DNA from: Saccharothrix sp.
GTDB taxonomy: Bacteria > Actinomycetota > Actinomycetes > Mycobacteriales > Pseudonocardiaceae
DNA length: 58,354 nucleotides
NCBI RefSeq assembly: GCF_031180885.1
Contig: NZ_JAPSLK010000053.1
Span: 1 to 58,354, forward strand
Reading direction: 5' to 3'
Part shown: positions 6,912 to 14,738 of the stretch, piece by piece
How the letters are laid out: each line of letters opens with the position of its first letter
Position numbering within the stretch: the stretch's first letter is position 1
Program-made: the position numbers and the translations under genes
The notes under the pieces: model-generated
The model's database searches: none
Told to the model about the DNA's origin: nothing
Seen by the model: only the letters and a program-made list of their open reading frames with translations

Positions 6912-9122
6912 ATGATCCGATCCCTGGCCGCCGTGCTGACCCTGGCCGGCACCATCCTGACCGCCCCGCACGCCCAAGCCGCCGATGGGCTCGTGGTGCG
7001 CTACGCACTGGACGAGACCTCAGGCACCACCATCACCGATACCTCCGGCAACGGCCGCCACGCCGTGGCGAGCGGCGACACCACACCGCTGGGCGCCGAG
7101 GGCCGCGCGCTCGGCGGCGTGGACGGGCATGTGAAACTACCGGACCACCTGTTGCGCGGACTCGATTCAGTGACCGTCTCGATACAGGTCCGGATGGCCG
7201 CCGACCAGTCCACCCCGTACTTCGTGTGGGGCCTGGGCAACACCGGCCCGACCGGCGTCGGCGACGGCTACCTGTTCACCACCGGCAACGGCTACCGCAC
7301 CGCCATCGCCACCGGCAACTGGGCCACCGAGCAGTCCGTTTCGGCCGGTCGCGACCTCGCCCGGGGTGTGTGGAAGACCCTGACCTACACCCTGTCCGGC
7401 AGCACCGCCGTGCTCTACGAGGACGGCGTCGAGGTCGCCCGCAAGACCGACGTGACCATCCGGCCTTCGGCCATCGGCGGCGGTTCCACCACGGCAAACT
7501 ACCTCGGCCGCTCGGTCTACACCGCCGACCGCCGCCTGAAGGGCCAGATCCGCGACTTCCGCCTCTACGACCACGCCCTGAGCGCCGGGGAGGTCCGCGA
7601 GATCGGCCTGATCACCGACGCGGAACGCGCCCGCCGCGACGCCGCCCTGCTCGACCTGGGCGACACGTCCGCCCTGACCACGAACCTCACGTTGCCGTCC
7701 ACCGGCCCGTACGGCTCGGCCATCACGTGGACCTCCAGCGATCCGTCCGTCATCACCGGCACGGGCGTCGTCACCCGACCCGCCGCGGGCAGCCCACCGG
7801 CCACGGTCGAGCTGACCGCGACGGCCACCAAGGGCGCTGAAACGTCTCAGCGCGTCTTCACCGCGACCGTCCGCCCCGAACTCACCGACGACGAGAAGGT
7901 GGCCGAAGCGGACGCCGCGCTCACCCTGCACGACACCGACGGCATCCGGGGCAACATCACCCTGCCCACCACCGGCCTGCACGGCACCACGATCACCTGG
8001 GACAGCAACAAGCCCGACGTGATCACCCCGACCGGTGAGGTCACCCGGCCCGCGCACGGCGAGAAGGCGGTCAAGGTCCAGCTCACCGCCACCATCCGGG
8101 CCGGCCGCGAGACCACCCGCAAGAAGTTCAAGACCACCGTCCTGCCGCTGCCGGAGAAGCAGCCCTACGAGGGCTACCTGTTCGGCTACTTCACCGGCGA
8201 GGGCACGGCCACCGGCGAGCAGATCTACTTCGCCGCCAGCCGGGGCAACGACCCGTTGCGCTTCGACGAACTCAACGCCGGCCGGCCCGTGCTGACCTCG
8301 AAGTATGGCGACAAGGGCGTGCGCGACCCGTTCATCGTCCGCTCGCCGGAGGGCGACCGGTTCTTCATGATCGCCACCGACCTGAAGATCCACGGCAACG
8401 GCAACTGGGACGCCGTCCAGCGCACCGGCAGCAAGTACGTCGAGGTGTGGGAGTCCACGGACCTGGTGCACTGGTCGGAGCAGCGGCACGTCCGCATCGC
8501 GCCGGACACCGCCGGCAACACCTGGGCGCCCGAGGCCTACTACGACCAGAGCATCGGCGCGTACGTGGTTTTCTGGGCCTCCAAGCTGTACGCGGCGGAC
8601 GACCTGGGCCACACCGGCAACACCTACAACCGGATGCTCTACAGCACGACCCGCGACTTCCGGACGTTCAGCGAGCCGCAGGTGTGGGTCGACCCGGGGT
8701 ACTCGGTGATCGACTCCACGGTCATCAAGGACGGCGACACCTACTACCGCTTCACCAAGGACGAGCGCAACAACACCTCGTCCACGCCGTGCAGCAAGTT
8801 CATCCTCGCCGAGAAGTCGACGGAACTGCGCAGCACCGACTACGACTTCGTCGCCGACTGCATCGGCAAGGCCACCGCCACCAGCCCCGGCATCCGGCAG
8901 GGCGAGGGGCCGACGGTGTTCAAGTCCAACACCGAGGACAAGTGGTACCTGTTCATCGACGAGTTCGGCGGGCGCGGTTACGTGCCGTTCGAGACCACCG
9001 ACCTCGCCTCGGGCAAGTGGACCATGTCCAGCTCGTACGCGCTGCCCAGCCGGCCCCGGCACGGCACCGTCCTGCCCGTCACGCGCGCGGAACTCGACCG
9101 CGTCCGCGCGGCCTTCCCCTGA
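6912..9122 (+). CDS. Secreted GH43 arabinan-degrading enzyme with LamG and Ig-like domains
   Basis: A 736-aa exported enzyme. The ATG at 6912 begins a signal peptide (MIRSLAAVLTLAGTILTAPH, then AQA). A LamG/concanavalin-like domain spans about residues 26-235. Two copies of the atrophied bacterial Ig-like repeat follow at about 243-320 and 325-412, each with LTLPSTG/ITLPTTG ... ITWxSxxPxVI ... GxVTRPA. The C-terminal half (about 417-735) is a five-bladed GH43 propeller with a catalytic-base candidate Asp in VRDPFIV and an acid candidate Glu in GEGPTVF. GH43 members act on alpha-L-arabinofuranosides, arabinan or xylosides. Its place in an arabinose regulon favours arabinofuranosidase or arabinanase. 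First gene of a three-enzyme operon. Confidence 0.85.
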   Translation: MIRSLAAVLTLAGTILTAPHAQAADGLVVRYALDETSGTTITDTSGNGRHAVASGDTTPLGAEGRALGGVDGHVKLPDHLLRGLDSVTVSIQVRMAADQSTPYFVWGLGNTGPTGVGDGYLFTTGNGYRTAIATGNWATEQSVSAGRDLARGVWKTLTYTLSGSTAVLYEDGVEVARKTDVTIRPSAIGGGSTTANYLGRSVYTADRRLKGQIRDFRLYDHALSAGEVREIGLITDAERARRDAALLDLGDTSALTTNLTLPSTGPYGSAITWTSSDPSVITGTGVVTRPAAGSPPATVELTATATKGAETSQRVFTATVRPELTDDEKVAEADAALTLHDTDGIRGNITLPTTGLHGTTITWDSNKPDVITPTGEVTRPAHGEKAVKVQLTATIRAGRETTRKKFKTTVLPLPEKQPYEGYLFGYFTGEGTATGEQIYFAASRGNDPLRFDELNAGRPVLTSKYGDKGVRDPFIVRSPEGDRFFMIATDLKIHGNGNWDAVQRTGSKYVEVWESTDLVHWSEQRHVRIAPDTAGNTWAPEAYYDQSIGAYVVFWASKLYAADDLGHTGNTYNRMLYSTTRDFRTFSEPQVWVDPGYSVIDSTVIKDGDTYYRFTKDERNNTSSTPCSKFILAEKSTELRSTDYDFVADCIGKATATSPGIRQGEGPTVFKSNTEDKWYLFIDEFGGRGYVPFETTDLASGKWTMSSSYALPSRPRHGTVLPVTRAELDRVRAAFP

Positions 9123-9155
9123 CGAACCGCCAGTCGACAGGAGTCCAGCCAACCC

Positions 9156-11651
9156 ATGAGCAAGCAACGCGTGCTCGCCGCCCTGGTGGCCGCGAGCCTG
9201 GCCGCCGCCGTGCCCGGCGCGCAGGCCGCCGCCGAGACCGACTACACGGTCACGGTCGACCCCACCGCCCGGGGCGTCGACATCGCCGACACGATGTACG
9301 GCGTCTTCTTCGAGGACATCAACCGCGCCGCCGACGGCGGCCTGTACGCCGAACTGGTGCAGAACCGGTCGTTCGAGTACGACCGCGTCGACAACGCCTC
9401 CTACAGCGGCCTCACCTCGTGGGCGCCGCTGGCCGGCGGCACGATCGAGGTGGTCGACGACGACCAGCGCCTGCACGAGCGCAACCGCCGTTACCTGAAG
9501 CTCGGCCTGCCAGCCGGCGTGATCAACTCCGGCTACAACTCGGGCGTCAACGTCGTCGAGGGCAAGCGCTACGACTTCTCGGTCTGGGCGCGCACCGACC
9601 AGCCCTCGACCGCGCTGACCGCGTCGCTCACCGACCCCGCCGGCGGTCCTTTGGCCGACGCGGTGACCGTCCAGGTTCAGGGCGACACCTGGACCAAGTA
9701 CACCGGCAGCTTCCTGGCGCGGAAGTCCAGCACCGTCGGCCGGCTCGCGGTCCGCGGCGCGGGCACCGGCACGCTGCGGCTGGACATGGTGTCGCTGTTC
9801 CCGCGCGACACCTACAAGAACCGGCCCAACGGCCTGCGCGCCGACCTGGCCGAGAAGGTCGCCGCGCTCAAGCCCGGCTTCCTGCGCTTCCCGGGCGGCT
9901 GCCTGGTCAACGTCAACAGCCACTACGGCTACGAGGCCCCGAACTGGGAGCGCCGCCGGTCCTACCAGTGGAAGGACACCGTCGGCCCGGTCGAGCAGCG
10001 CCCGACCAACGCCAACTTCTGGGGCTACAACCAGTCCTACGGCCTGGGCTACTACGAGTACTTCCAGTTCGCCGAGGACATCGGCGCGATGCCGTTGCCC
10101 GTGGTGCCCGCCCTGGTCACCGGCTGCGGCCAGAACCGCGCCACCGACGACCCGGTCCTGTTGCAGCGGCACATCCAGGACACGCTCGACCTGATCGAGT
10201 TCGCCAACGGCCCGGCCACCTCGACGTGGGGCAAGCTGCGCGCCGACATGGGCCACCCGGAACCGTTCAAGCTCACCCACCTCGGCGTGGGCAACGAGGA
10301 GAACCTGCCCGACCAGTTCTTCGCGAACTTCGTGAAGTTCCGCGACGCCATCAAGGCGAAGTACCCCGACATCACGGTGATCAGCAACTCCGGCCCGGAC
10401 GACACCGGCGGCACGTTCGACCGCCTGTGGCAGCTCAACAGGCAGGCCGGCGTCGACATGGTCGACGAGCACTACTACAACAGCCCGGACTGGTTCCTCC
10501 AGAACAACAACCGGTACGACAGCTACGACCGCAACGGCCCCAAGGTGTTCCTCGGCGAGTACGCCTCGCAGGGCAACAAGCTGTCCAACGCGCTGGCCGA
10601 GGCCGCGTACATGACCGGGTTGGAGCGCAACGCCGACGTGGTGAAGCTGGCGTCCTACGCGCCGCTGTTCGCCAACCAGGACTACGTGCAGTGGCAGCCG
10701 GACATGATCTGGCTCAACAACCACGCGTCATGGGGCTCGGCGAACTACGAGGTGCAGAAGCTGTTCATGACCAACGTGGGCGACCACGTGGTGCCGAGCA
10801 CGCAGACCTCCACGCCGTCGGTCGCCGGGCCGATCACGGGCGCGATCGGTCTGTCCACGTGGGCCACCAGCGCGGCCTACGACGACGTCTCGGTCACCTC
10901 TTCGTCGGGCGTGCGGCTGTTCTCCGACGACTTCTCCGGCACGGACGCGCAGTGGACCCGGGCGGCCGGGCGCGGCACGTGGGCGGTCTCCGGCGGCCGG
11001 TTCGTGCAGTCGGACGCGGCGGCGCAGGACACCCTGGTCACCGCGGGCGACGTGAACTGGCGCGACTACGACCTGAACGTCAAGGCCACCAAGCTGTCCG
11101 GCGCGGAGGGCTTCCTGGTCGCGTTCGGCGTCAAGGACACCGGCAACTTCTACTGGTGGAACCTGGGCGGCTGGAACAACACCCAGTCGGCCGTGGAGAA
11201 GGCGGTCGGCGGCGGGAAGTCCACGCTGCTGGCCAACGGGACCCGGGTGGAGACGGGTCGCACGTACGACCTGAAGGTCTCGGTGCGCGGGCGGCACGTG
11301 GAGCTGTTCCTGGACGGGCAGAAGTGGGGCGAGTTCACCGACGACAAGGTGGCCGAGCCGTTCCGCCAGGTGGTCACGCGCGACCTGGCGACCGGCGAAC
11401 TGGTGGTGAAGGTCGTCAACGCCCAGGCGTCGCCGGCCCGGGTCAAGCTCGACCTCGGCACCCGGGTGTCGGTGGCCAACACCGCCAAGGTGACCACGGT
11501 GCAGGGCGGTCCCGACGACATGAACACCGAGTTCTTCCAGCCGGTCCGCGCGAAGGAGACCACGTTGCGCGGGGTGAAGCCCTCGTTCACGCACACCTTC
11601 CCGGCCCACTCGGTGACGTTCATCCGCATCAAGGACAGGAGACTGTCGTGA
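9156..11651 (+). CDS. Secreted GH51 alpha-L-arabinofuranosidase
   Basis: An 831-aa enzyme with a signal peptide (MSKQRVLAALVAASLAAAVP, then GAQAAA). After the N-terminal GVFFEDINRAADGGLYAELV motif comes a CBM4/9-like sandwich (about 60-215). The GH51 barrel carries FLRFPGGC (near 240), the acid/base Glu in LGVGNEENL (near 377) and the nucleophile Glu in VFLGEYAS (near 465). GH51 enzymes release terminal L-arabinofuranose from arabinan and arabinoxylan with retention. A second LamG-like module (about 585-725, FSDDFSGTDAQWTRAAGRGT onward) appears inserted before the last beta-sandwich strands. It lies 33 bp after the GH43 gene and overlaps the next gene by 4 nt. Confidence 0.92.
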   Translation: MSKQRVLAALVAASLAAAVPGAQAAAETDYTVTVDPTARGVDIADTMYGVFFEDINRAADGGLYAELVQNRSFEYDRVDNASYSGLTSWAPLAGGTIEVVDDDQRLHERNRRYLKLGLPAGVINSGYNSGVNVVEGKRYDFSVWARTDQPSTALTASLTDPAGGPLADAVTVQVQGDTWTKYTGSFLARKSSTVGRLAVRGAGTGTLRLDMVSLFPRDTYKNRPNGLRADLAEKVAALKPGFLRFPGGCLVNVNSHYGYEAPNWERRRSYQWKDTVGPVEQRPTNANFWGYNQSYGLGYYEYFQFAEDIGAMPLPVVPALVTGCGQNRATDDPVLLQRHIQDTLDLIEFANGPATSTWGKLRADMGHPEPFKLTHLGVGNEENLPDQFFANFVKFRDAIKAKYPDITVISNSGPDDTGGTFDRLWQLNRQAGVDMVDEHYYNSPDWFLQNNNRYDSYDRNGPKVFLGEYASQGNKLSNALAEAAYMTGLERNADVVKLASYAPLFANQDYVQWQPDMIWLNNHASWGSANYEVQKLFMTNVGDHVVPSTQTSTPSVAGPITGAIGLSTWATSAAYDDVSVTSSSGVRLFSDDFSGTDAQWTRAAGRGTWAVSGGRFVQSDAAAQDTLVTAGDVNWRDYDLNVKATKLSGAEGFLVAFGVKDTGNFYWWNLGGWNNTQSAVEKAVGGGKSTLLANGTRVETGRTYDLKVSVRGRHVELFLDGQKWGEFTDDKVAEPFRQVVTRDLATGELVVKVVNAQASPARVKLDLGTRVSVANTAKVTTVQGGPDDMNTEFFQPVRAKETTLRGVKPSFTHTFPAHSVTFIRIKDRRLS

Positions 11652-13096
11652 GCCTCAGCCGTCGATCCCTGCTCCTGACCGGGGGAGTGGTGGCCGCCGC
11701 CGGCGCGCTGCCCGCCGGGCAGGCCCTCGCCCAGGACGTCGAAGCCGCCGCGCCGGTCCCGACTTCGCGCAACCCGTTGACTTCGCGCAACCCGTTGGTG
11801 GAGAAGCGGGCCGACCCGTTCATCACCCCGCCCACGGACGGCATGTACTACATGACCGGTTCGGTGCCCGAGTACGACCGGATCGTCGTGCGCGGAGCGT
11901 CCACGTTGGACGGTCTGGCCACCGCGCGCGAGCGCACGGTGTGGCGGCGGCCCGCGTCCGGCACCATGGGCGGCTACATCTGGGCGCCGGAACTGCACCG
12001 CATCGACGGCAAGTGGTACATCTACTTCGCCGCCGGCGACTCCGACCAGCCCTTCCGCATCCGCACCTACGTGCTGGAGTCGCCTTCGGCGGATCCGCGG
12101 GAGGCCACGTGGACGCTGCGCGGCCAGATGGTGACCGGCTGGGACTCGTTCACGCTCGACGCGACGACGTTCGTGCACCGGGACAAGCGGTACTTCCTGT
12201 GGGCGCAGAGCGAACCGGGCATCGCCACCAACAGCAACCTCTACATCGCCGAGATGGCCTCGCCGCTGGCCCTCAAGTCCGCGCCGGTGCGCATCGCCGT
12301 GCCGACGCTGAACTGGGAGGTGCAGGGGTTCAAGGTCAACGAGGGCCCGGCGGTGCTGATCCGCAACGGCCGGGTGTTCGTCACCTTCTCCGCCAGCGCG
12401 ACCGACGCCCGGTACTGCATGGGCCTGCTGACCGCCGACGAGAACGCGGACCTGCTCGACGCGCGGTCGTGGACCAAGTCCCCGCAGCCGGTCTTCACCA
12501 CCAACACGGCGACCTCGCAGTACGGGCCGGGACACAACTCGTTCACCCGGGTCGGTGATGTGGACGTGCTCGTCTACCACGCGCGGGACTACCGGGACAT
12601 CACGGGCGACCCGTTGTTCGACCCCAACCGGCACACCCGCGTGCAGCGGCTGTACTGGAACGCCGACGGGACGCCGAGCTTCGGCGTGCCGGTGGGACGG
12701 GGAGAGGTGCCGGTGCGGCTGCACCCGCTGGACGCGCCGCACGCGGTGATCCGGCACTACGAGTACCGGTTGCGCGTGGACGGCGACGTCCGCGAGCTGG
12801 CCGACTCGCAGTTCCGGGTGGTCGACGGGTTCCTGGGCGCGGGCACGGTGGCGCTGCAATCGGTCAACTTCCCCGACCGGTACGCGCGGACCGATGGTGG
12901 CGACTTGCGCATCGACCCGTACGAGGACACCGACGCCTACGGGCGCGCGGCGAGCTTCGTGCTGGAGGAGGGGCGGTCGGGGCTGTCGTTGCGGCAGGGC
13001 GACCTGCACGTGACGCACGACACCGGGCGGCTGGTGATGGCCCGGCTCGGCACGTCCCGGGAAGCGCGGGAACGGGCTACTTTCCGAGTGGGTTGA
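11648..13096 (+). CDS. Secreted (Tat) GH43 arabinosidase with AbfB domain
   Basis: A 482-aa enzyme. The GTG at 11648 overlaps the GH51 stop (GTGA) after AGGAG. The N-terminus MSLSRRSLLLTGGVVAAAGA has a twin-arginine motif. The catalytic propeller (about 45-360) shows KRADPFITP (Asp base candidate), GGYIWAPELHRIDGKWYIYF and NEGPAVLIRNGRVFVTFS (Glu acid candidate). The C-terminal region (about 366-482) is an AbfB/CBM42-like beta-trefoil, a module that binds arabinofuranose side chains. A precise 18-bp tandem duplication sits just after the signal peptide. It completes the operon: these three enzymes would free L-arabinose outside the cell for the two importers. Confidence 0.87.
   Translation: MSLSRRSLLLTGGVVAAAGALPAGQALAQDVEAAAPVPTSRNPLTSRNPLVEKRADPFITPPTDGMYYMTGSVPEYDRIVVRGASTLDGLATARERTVWRRPASGTMGGYIWAPELHRIDGKWYIYFAAGDSDQPFRIRTYVLESPSADPREATWTLRGQMVTGWDSFTLDATTFVHRDKRYFLWAQSEPGIATNSNLYIAEMASPLALKSAPVRIAVPTLNWEVQGFKVNEGPAVLIRNGRVFVTFSASATDARYCMGLLTADENADLLDARSWTKSPQPVFTTNTATSQYGPGHNSFTRVGDVDVLVYHARDYRDITGDPLFDPNRHTRVQRLYWNADGTPSFGVPVGRGEVPVRLHPLDAPHAVIRHYEYRLRVDGDVRELADSQFRVVDGFLGAGTVALQSVNFPDRYARTDGGDLRIDPYEDTDAYGRAASFVLEEGRSGLSLRQGDLHVTHDTGRLVMARLGTSREARERATFRVG
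11761..11796 (+). repeat. Exact 18-bp tandem duplication in the GH43-AbfB gene
   Basis: GACTTCGCGCAACCCGTT occurs twice back to back (11761-11778, 11779-11796), in frame, giving TSRNPLTSRNPL at the start of the mature enzyme. The lack of any divergence suggests a recent slippage event. Confidence 0.9.
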
Positions 13097-13105
13097 GGAC
13101 GCGCG

Positions 13106-13136
13106 ACGCGCGGGGGCACGACCTGCCCCCGCGCGT
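13106..13136 (+). terminator. Hairpin terminator after the arabinanase operon
   Basis: Perfect 13-bp arms ACGCGCGGGGGCA (13106-13118) and complement (13124-13136), loop 5 nt, starting 10 nt after the GH43 stop. No T-run. It separates the enzyme operon from the regulator gene. Confidence 0.75.
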
Positions 13137-13188
13137 GCCCGTCGTGGTGGACAATGTGTGGCGGGCACGCGCGTTGGTGGAAAATGGG

Positions 13189-13202
13189 TGTTATCGCTAA
13201 CA
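13189..13202. promoter_or_regulatory. LacI-type operator in front of the regulator gene
   Basis: TGTTATCGCTAACA is the exact reverse complement of the araB site at 14690-14703. The core is a palindrome apart from one mismatched pair. Its place just upstream of the LacI-family gene indicates autoregulation. Confidence 0.75.
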
Positions 13203-13242
13203 TCCGAAGTGGACGATCATGAGCCGGGATGAGGGTGCGGCA

Positions 13243-14259
13243 GTGGAGAACAAGACCTCGCGCGACCCCGCGATGACCGATGTGGCGAGACTCGCGGGCG
13301 TGTCGCACCAGACCGTCTCGCGGGTGCTCAACGACCACCCGAACGTCCGCGAGCAGACCCGGCTGCGGGTGCGCGCGGCGATCGCGGAACTGGGCTACCG
13401 GCCGAACAAGGCCGCGCGGGCGCTGGTGACCGGGCGCTCGCAGCTGATCGGCGTGGTGGCGCAGAACTCGACCCTGTACGGCCCGGCGTCGCTGCTGGCG
13501 GCGTTCGAGGAGGCGGCGGCGGGCGCGGGCTTCGCGGTCAGCGTCGGCCGGGTCAAGGAGCTGGACCACGCGTCGATCAACCGGGCCGTCGAGCGGCACC
13601 GGGACGAGCGGGTGGCCGGGATCGTGGTGATCGCGCCGACCGCGTCGGCCAACGACGCCCTGGCCGACATCCCCGCCGGCGTGCCCGTGGTGACCATCGA
13701 CGGCGACCCGGCCCGCCCGACCCCGCTGGTGACGGTGGACCAGCAGGCCGGCGCGTACGCCGCCACCAAGCACCTGCTCGACGTCGGCCACCGGACGGTC
13801 TGGCACGTGTCCGGCCCGCCGAACTGGTTCGACAGCTCGGGTCGCGTCGAGGGCTGGCGCAAGGCCCTGGAGGACGCGGGCGCCGAGGTGCCGCCGCTGG
13901 TGCCGGCGGACTGGAGTGCCCGGGCCGGGTACCAGGCGGGGCAGATGCTGGCGCGGATGCCCGAGGTGACGGCGGTGTTCGCGGCCAACGACCACCTGGC
14001 GCTGGGCATCCTGCGGGCGATGCACGAGCGCGGGCGGCGGGTGCCGGAGGACGTCAGCGTGGTCGGGTTCGACGACGTCCCGGAGGCGGAGTTCTTCATC
14101 CCGCCGCTGACCACCGTGCGGCAGGACTTCGCCGCGGTGGCCCGCGAGGCGCTGGACCTCCTGCTGGCCCAGGTGGCGGCGGACGGCGGGGCCGGCGACA
14201 CCCGGCGCACCATAGCTCCGGCCCTGATCAGCCGCGGCAGCGTCGCACCCCCGAGCTGA
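13243..14259 (+). CDS. LacI-family regulator of arabinose genes (AraR-like)
   Basis: A 338-aa regulator (346 aa if read from the ATG at 13219). The GTG at 13243 is preferred because GAGGG lies 7 nt upstream, while the ATG has no clear ribosome-binding site. DNA-binding residues AMTDVARLAGVSHQTVSRVL and ELGYRPNKAARALVTGRS are classic LacI helix-turn-helix plus hinge. The effector domain follows with VGFDDVPEAEFFIPPLTTVR near the end. It sits between the arabinanase operon and araBDA, and identical 14-bp palindromes precede it and araB. It most likely represses both sets plus ytfQ until an arabinose-derived inducer binds. The regulon membership is inferred from site matches. Confidence 0.87.
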   Translation: MENKTSRDPAMTDVARLAGVSHQTVSRVLNDHPNVREQTRLRVRAAIAELGYRPNKAARALVTGRSQLIGVVAQNSTLYGPASLLAAFEEAAAGAGFAVSVGRVKELDHASINRAVERHRDERVAGIVVIAPTASANDALADIPAGVPVVTIDGDPARPTPLVTVDQQAGAYAATKHLLDVGHRTVWHVSGPPNWFDSSGRVEGWRKALEDAGAEVPPLVPADWSARAGYQAGQMLARMPEVTAVFAANDHLALGILRAMHERGRRVPEDVSVVGFDDVPEAEFFIPPLTTVRQDFAAVAREALDLLLAQVAADGGAGDTRRTIAPALISRGSVAPPS

Positions 14260-14676
14260 CCCCGCGCCCCGGCGGACCCGCACCCAGCGACCCCGGCACC
14301 CTCAGCGACCCCGCGCCCCGCGCAGCGAGCCCCGCACTGGTTGGGGGCGCGGCGCAGCGGGCGGCGCGGTGTGGCGCGGGCGGCCTGACCGGCGTGGCGT
14401 GGGCGGCGCGTGGCGTGGGCGGGGCGGTGCGGCGTCGGGCGGTGCGGCGAGCCCTGCCCGAGCCCTCGGGCGGCGGCTGCCCTCGTCCCGCCTGCCCCTG
14501 ATACCGCCTGCACCGGCCCGGGCTGTCGCCGCCGGCCCGGGACCGCTAGCCTCGCCCTACCGGCGCGTGCCCGCCAGCCCGCTCCCCACCGGTGTCGGCA
14601 CCTCACTCCGCCCGCTCTCGCTGAGTGCGTTAACAACTTCGGTCGGTGCTGTTTCCAGCCCGAGACCGACTGCCTC

Positions 14677-14704
14677 TTGACGTCTCAATTGTTAGCGATA
14701 ACAC
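14677..14704 (+). promoter_or_regulatory. Predicted araB promoter
   Basis: TTGACG (14677-14682), 16-nt spacer, TAACAC (14699-14704). The -35 is good and the -10 is weak. The operator 14690-14703 fills the spacer and -10, as expected for a repressed catabolic promoter. Confidence 0.45.
14690..14703. promoter_or_regulatory. LacI-type operator in front of araB
   Basis: TGTTAGCGATAACA, the exact reverse complement of the site before the LacI-family gene (13189-13202). It lies 35 nt upstream of the araB ATG. Confidence 0.78.
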
Positions 14705-14738
14705 TCCTCACATCGCTTCTGATGAAGGGCCATCCCCG

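Larger units (their letters stand above)
14260..14738. other. Intergenic region upstream of araB
   Basis: About 480 bp without a convincing gene. The first 200 bp are low-complexity GC sequence with repeated GGCG/GCGGG and CAGCGACCCCG-like words. The last 65 bp hold the araB promoter region and operator. A weak further half-site (AGTGCGTTAACA, 14624-14635) may be a second, degenerate binding site. Confidence 0.6.

Noticed and set aside
7167..10724. A minus-strand open frame of about 1185 codons opposite the GH43 and GH51 genes
   Set aside because: Antisense shadow of high-GC coding sequence with no domains or start signal; the plus-strand genes carry signal peptides and catalytic motifs.
8447..13096. 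A very long plus-strand open frame (over 1500 codons) across the arabinanase genes
   Set aside because: Its first part is an out-of-frame reading of GH43/GH51, rich in Arg/Gly/His repeats; only the end, from 11648, is the real GH43-AbfB gene.
14624..14635. AGTGCGTTAACA as a second full arabinose operator
   Set aside because: Only one half resembles the motif; mentioned as a weak half-site within the intergenic entry.
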